A DNA stretch of 64,000 nt from Paratrimastix pyriformis (taxonomy: Eukaryota; Preaxostyla; Paratrimastigidae), in contig JAPMOS010000068.1 of NCBI GenBank assembly GCA_027972325.1, forward strand, positions 122,501 through 186,500, written 5' to 3'. Under the pieces are notes generated by a model. That model searched no databases. It had not been told where the DNA came from and saw only the letters and a list, made by a program, of their open reading frames with translations. The position numbers and the translations under genes are program-made. The stretch's first letter is position 1. Every line of letters starts with the position of its first letter. This document shows positions 59,901 through 64,000 of this stretch, in pieces.

Positions 59901-60502
59901 CGGTGGAGCCATCCACCCCCCCGATGGGGCCCTTCACTCCACCCGGCACCCCTGGGCCCCCGGGAAGCCCGCCCTCGTGTTTCCCCTCGCCGGGCGGGGC
60001 ACTGGGGCTGGGTCTGGCGGCCAGCCCCGGGCCGCGCACCCCGGGCAGCCCCTTGACCCCTTCCATGCAGCCGCTCCTTGCCGGAGTGAGCCCCCGGACT
60101 CCGCCCTGCCCCCCGGCCCGCCGCCCGCCGGGTGGTGGCATGGTGGGCGGGCCGAGCCCTCCCTGCAGCCCCGCCCGGCAGCCTCTGCTGGCCAGCCCCC
60201 GGACGCCGGGCAGCCCGGCCTCGCCCCCGCCCCCCTCTCCCCTGGGTCCGTCAGTGAGGGCCACGGCACTGTCGCCCTGCGATTCGCCGCCCTCGGCGCC
60301 GCCACGCCGCCAGCTCACCTTCGGCCCGGCCGGCCGGGTGCCGCAGCCAAGCCCCGCCCACCCGCCCTCCCGCTTCGCCGCCCCCTCGCCCTCTGCTTCG
60401 GCGACCACCACGAAGCCGCCGGCCCGACGGCGGCTCACTCCCACCCAACCGGGAGTGGCCATGCCCCCGTTGCCTGCCCTCCCGCCTCTCCGGAAACGGT
60501 AA
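56986..60502 (+). CDS. Large secreted or type I membrane protein, Ser/Pro-rich tail
   Basis: Exon 1 (56986-57242) has a signal peptide MLLWTFIFLLVQWDLTVG, then strand-rich sequence with NVTF and NTTL sites. An intron with GTCTGT donor leads to exon 2 (57298 onward) containing MPATIRYTTTGRLPLGGDPE and VPVTVTARAFQPGRC, which resembles the chitobiase C-terminal-like fold (xxIxYTTDGxxP...VTVxAxAF.PG). Further blocks in at least two frames include LYRLPESADPAAERVYEQPL, ALSTATREAVVRCAPDAA, GGQSVVVGAGAVPYFASSPL, RPVARGGLLVLLPSASGPPL and NVTVCLLVSSADTPCLSW. From about 59640 the protein is Pro/Ser-rich with many SP/TP steps (PPGTPGPPGSPPS) and ends PPLRKR. No clear membrane helix was found, so topology is open. 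Internal exon limits are only partly resolved. Confidence 0.55.
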
Positions 60503-60686
60503 CAATCAGGCAGGCCGATCGTCGGTGCCTTGTTCCGCGGCGATCGGCCAGGAGTAATCCCTTCAGATGCGCCCAGGGCGGTGACGCCAAACAAGGTGGG
60601 GATTTCCACCCCGTGACGTGGCGCCTGGGGGGTGGCAGGAAGCGGTGGGTTGAGTTGGTGGGTTGAGTCGGTGGGGGGAAGGGGGC
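60503..60686. other. Convergent intergenic region
   Basis: 184 bp between the 3' ends of the secreted-protein gene (+) and the TAP42-like gene (-). GGTGGGTTGAGT is repeated twice near 60643-60670. Confidence 0.6.
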
Positions 60687-62182
60687 TCATCGGCCCATCC
60701 GGTTGCCCGAGCCCGTGGGGTGGTCGGCCTTCCACTCGTCCCACTGGCGGGCCTCCTCGGTGGCCGCGTCCTGGGCCGCGTCCGAGTCGGGGTCCGGTTT
60801 GGGCTGCCTGCGCCACGACCGAGGTGAGGAGACCAAGGTGAGGTGACGGACCCACGTGGCGGGGTGGGGGTGGCGGGTCGGCCAATCGGCTCGCGCCCTG
60901 GCACCCGCCGCAGACCGGGCACGCTCGGCCTCGCGGGCCTTGGCCTCCTCGGTGCGTTTGCGGATGACCTCCCCCTCGCGGGCCATGTCCACGTCGAGGG
61001 GGATCGTCCACCCGGGCCTGCCAGCACAGAAGAGAAGAGATCAAGACCAGCGAAAGGGGAGCCCCGGTGGTTGGAAGCTGGCTGTACGCGAGTGCGGGAG
61101 GCAAAGCGGGATGAGGGCCGACCTGATCTGGAGGACCTTCTTGCGGAGATCCTCGCGCTCCAGATGGATGGGGGGCCCCGGTGCCTGCGGGGAGGATGAG
61201 AGCAAGCCTGCCGGGGCCCGGAATAGAAGAGAAAGACAGACGGGCAACCGTGCGCGCTCCTCGACCGCCTCCCGGGCCAGATCGCGCCCCTGGCGGCGGG
61301 CATGGGCCTCGCCCTCGAGGAGCTGGAGCTCTTGGTCGATCATCTGACCCCGACGCCCCGCAGGCAGGCGATGGCCAGGCGAGCGGATGGTGATGACGCC
61401 ACGATCGGTGGTGCAGCAGCGAGCGGAGGCTGGGACGGCCGCCCCCGCACCCACAGACGGGCAGATCCTCGGTGGTCTTGAGGAGGCCCAGGTCCAGCTT
61501 GGCCAAGACCGCCTCGCGCATCTCATCCTCGTTCTCGAAGTCCAGGTCGTCCCGCCGCAGGGCCGCCGAGTTGCGGGCGATCAGCCCCTCCAGCCGCTGC
61601 TGCAGCTCGCGCTCCCGCTTGAAGCGCTCCTTGCGCATGGTCAGGCCGCTCTGGGGGGGCGGTGCTGCGCCAGGCTCCAGGAATGCCTTGGCGAGCTGCC
61701 GACAGAGGCAGTGGTGGGCCGAGGGTGATTCATCAAAAGGCAATGAAATGGATGGCGGCAAACCGTGTTGGTGGCCAGGAGGCCCAGCTGCTTGCACATG
61801 GCCACATACTTGAGCAAGTGCTCCTGAGGGGCGTATTGGTTCCCAAGGAAAATATCAGAAAGCGCACACAGACTTTGCAGGTCTTGAGAGTTTGGATGCG
61901 CGTTGTTCGATTATACGGCCCATGATAGTGTAATTGAGCCACACAGAAGGGGAGCAAATAGAAACGAAGGTCTCGAGTAGACAGATCCTCCAATGTATCA
62001 TTGTGAGAGAAAAGACCCAAAGTACCGGCAAGCCGTTCGATCTCAGTGAAAGTCGCCAGGGCCTGGGGAACATTTTCAGGATGCTCTGATGCTTCAATTC
62101 GCAAAAACACCATAAATGCATCATGAAAGCGTTCGTTTAAGGTGGGCCCCTCAATGGTTGGTGCTGCTCCAGTCTGTTCCAT
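60687..62182 (-). CDS. IGBP1: TAP42/IGBP1 (alpha4)-like PP2A regulatory protein
   Basis: TAP42/alpha4 binds and stabilises the catalytic subunits of PP2A-type phosphatases downstream of TOR. Start ATG 62182 (MEQTGAAPTIEG). Exon 1 has NERFHDAFMVFLRIEA, LGLFSHNDTLEDLSTRDLRF (family: SPNEDIEDIATSDLKYLL) and LPFCVAQL. A 50-nt intron (GTCTGT...CTCAG) leads to EHLLKYVAMCKQLGLL, and the next to LTMRKERFKRERELQQRL (family AKIQRYKQKKELE) and LKTTEDLP. Further exons give MIDQELQLLEGEAHARRQ, PPIHLEREDLRKKVLQIR, TIPLDVDMAREGEVIRKRTE, and finally EEARQWDEWKADHPTGSGNR, the diagnostic C-terminal block (human REWDDWKDTHPRGYGNR). Six introns, mostly starting GTCTGY. The gene lies about 100 bp downstream of the kinase gene on the same strand. 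Confidence 0.85.
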
Positions 62183-62281
62183 TTAAAAATTCCGTCAACG
62201 ATTCGACCCCGGGTGATTCGCGTTGAACCGGAAGGGAGCCCCCCTCCAGCCACATTATCAACCACACCAGAAGTTGGTTCA

Positions 62282-63741
62282 TCATCCGGCGCGAGGTGGA
62301 AGTAGCACTTTCTGATGGCCACGTTCCGACGACACTGGAAGTGCCACATGATGCAATGGGAGCGGGTCGACGAAGAACCATGGATCGCAGAGCGCCTGCG
62401 CAGAGTGGCACCGATTGAACATAATGTCGCAAAATGTGGAGACCTGTTCTGCTGTGAGACGGTCTGGAGGATTGTAGACAAGGAGTTTTTTCAAGAATTG
62501 CATTGCTTGGGGGCTGGCATCTGGGAGGAGAGACTGTCCCCAAACAAACAGGGATCGAACGGGAAGCCCGCGAAACAAACCTCGAGCGGGACGCCGGGGA
62601 GCTCAGGGAAGCTGATCTTGTGGTAGTCGGGCAAGGATTGCACCCCCTGAACCACCACAACGAGAGAGAAACGATCGCTCGTCAATCGGAGAAGGCAGAC
62701 CGGCCAGCGCGCCTCCGTGGGGGTCCCCATGATCTGCTGGACTCGGTACAGTTGCTCGATGTCACTGTCGGCCTGGTGGAACGGGGCAGTGAACGATTGC
62801 TGGAGGGCAGAATCCATATCCCTCATCGCCCAAGCCCACGTCCTCACGCAAAGGAGGGTCAGGAGAGCGGACCACAAAGAGGGGCGCGTGCCCGAGCAAC
62901 TCGGCCATGATACACCCGACAGCCCATATGTCGACGGCGTAGTCATAGTGCTTGGCCCCATAGAGAAGCTCGGGAGCACGGTACCACCTGCCCCGCCCCA
63001 CCGTTTCGTCGATGAATTGCACGCCGGGCGAACAGACCGAGTGGCCACCTGGTGCGTGTAGGGGCGATCAGAGTTCTCCGTCTCCATCACCCTGGCCAGC
63101 CCAAAATCCCCGATCTTCAGATCGCCCCTGGTCGAAAGGAGGAGGTTGGCTGGGCGTGTTGAGGTGATGTCTACTTTGAGACCGCCGGAACCACCCAGCC
63201 GACAGACATGGTTTGAGGTCGCGGTGGATGATGGAGTTCCGGTGACAATAAGCGACCCCTTGCAACAGCTGTTCCATGTACATTTTGATGGCCTCTTCGG
63301 GGAGCGGCCGCTCGGATCTAGGATCATGATGCAAGGGTGGTCAGAGCCAACCGAGCCTTCACCACCGGACCCCCGCAACAGAGCTGCCAGATCGGCAGGC
63401 ATGTACTCAAAAACCAAGTTGAGCTGAGAGCCCTGGGAGAAGGAGTCTAAAAGCGGAACGACCTACAAAGGGGCGAAGTGTGAGCGCAAATCCACGATGG
63501 GGTTGACATTGGGATGATGGAGAAACTGAAGAGCTTTTAGTTCTCGAATTGAATTACTTGCCATCCCTACAAAAAACCAGTGGAATGCCAGCTGGCCATC
63601 ACAGGCAAACCATCCTCGGGTCGTGAGAGGCGAACTTTCTTCAGGGCCACCTCCTGGTTCTGTCCGAGGTCAAGAGCTCGATATACAACCCCAAACGTTC
63701 CCTCTCCAATTTGTTCGATAATCCGATAGCGAGACAGAGGA
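62282..63741 (-). CDS. CDK20: CDK20 (CCRK)-like protein kinase, 5' end missing
   Basis: CDK20 regulates cilium length and cell-cycle kinases in animals. Seen in order: [20 protein letters not shown] (Gly loop), [17 protein letters not shown] (catalytic Lys; human CDK20 VALKKVALRRLEDGFP), [15 protein letters not shown] (C-helix Glu), [62 protein letters not shown] joined to [57 protein letters not shown], and [20 protein letters not shown]. All catalytic residues are intact. As in CDK20, PDYxKISF and SPQA blocks identify the subfamily. No ATG is found upstream in frame; the kinase exon seems to start at an acceptor (TTTGAG, 63742-63744), so a 5' exon lies farther upstream, perhaps outside the window. 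Some donor choices are approximate. Confidence 0.85.
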
Positions 63742-64000
63742 CTCAAAAAAATTAAGCCGGCGAGCGGCGTCAAGAACCGGGCTCCAATTCCTAAATATCA
63801 GCTTTGAACCTGAACCTTGCCACTTGATATTTTTCTGGACTCCAGAGGTTATATATGATGTCGATATAAGGCGCTTCCAGCAAGGCCAGCTGCGCGTCTT
63901 TCGCTCAATTACCAAGTCCGATCCTTTTCCGGTGGCGGCTCACAGGACAATTTGGTTTCTGGCTCTTTCAACTCCGTTTTCTGGAGCAGCACACTACGCC
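63742..64000. other. Upstream of the CDK20-like kinase exon
   Basis: Less GC-rich, no ATG in frame with the kinase. It is either intron or promoter of the kinase gene; nothing else is recognised. Confidence 0.4.

Noticed and set aside
59188-61797. 869-residue minus-strand frame
   Set aside because: Spans the antisense of the secreted-protein gene and the TAP42-like exons; only the TAP42 exons match a family and they need splicing.

Overview
The window is nuclear DNA of a GC-rich eukaryote. Genes carry many short introns, there are no operons or ribosome binding sites, and single-copy eukaryotic housekeeping families are present (spatacsin, WDR74/NSA1, UTP4, TAP42/IGBP1, SMYD, CDK20). CDK20-like and TMEM249-like genes and SK-type potassium channels point to a flagellated or ciliated protist. 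A GC-rich free-living flagellate such as Paratrimastix (Preaxostyla) would fit, but that is a guess from composition and gene content. No mobile element, tRNA, rRNA or CRISPR array was recognised.

Layout. 1-7253 (+): 3' part of a spatacsin (SPG11) gene in twelve exons. 7549-9957 (+): intronless leucine-rich-repeat protein. 10325-11105 (-): small four-helix membrane protein. 11208-12916 (-): METTL21/METTL23-type methyltransferase, 41 bp from the divergent 12958-13911 (+) TMEM249-like gene. 14073-15814 (-): kinesin-like protein without a P-loop, divergent from 15975-16843 (+) thiol peroxidase. 16607-17580 (-): profilin. 17904-23754 (-) and about 23862-30978 (+): two paralogous SK-type potassium channels placed head to head. 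31745-35452 (-): WDR74/NSA1, divergent from 35516-37903 (+) PP2C phosphatase. 38287-39145 (-): HAD hydrolase, divergent from 39231-40543 (+) phosphodiester glycosidase (NAGPA-like). 41925-45366 (-): ZnT1-like CDF transporter. 45726-46423 (-): small secreted protein. 46935-52456 (+): UTP4/cirhin. 53007-56818 (+): SMYD methyltransferase. 56986-60502 (+): large secreted or membrane protein. 60687-62182 (-): TAP42/IGBP1. 62282 to beyond about 63741 (-): CDK20-like kinase, 5' end missing.

Most introns were placed by joining conserved protein blocks and checking reading phase. This shows three unusual features. The 5' splice site is GTCYGY (mostly GTCCGC or GTCTGT), not GTRAGT. Introns often carry long poly-C runs on the sense strand. 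Many introns hold degraded tandem copies of the adjoining exon ends, including the splice sites. The rest of the intronic DNA is largely micro- and minisatellite.

Functionally the window is a mix. There are two ribosome-biogenesis WD proteins (NSA1 and UTP4), phosphatase and kinase signalling (PP2C, TAP42, CDK20), ion and metal transport (two SK channels, a ZnT), and membrane traffic or lysosomal genes (spatacsin, NAGPA-like).
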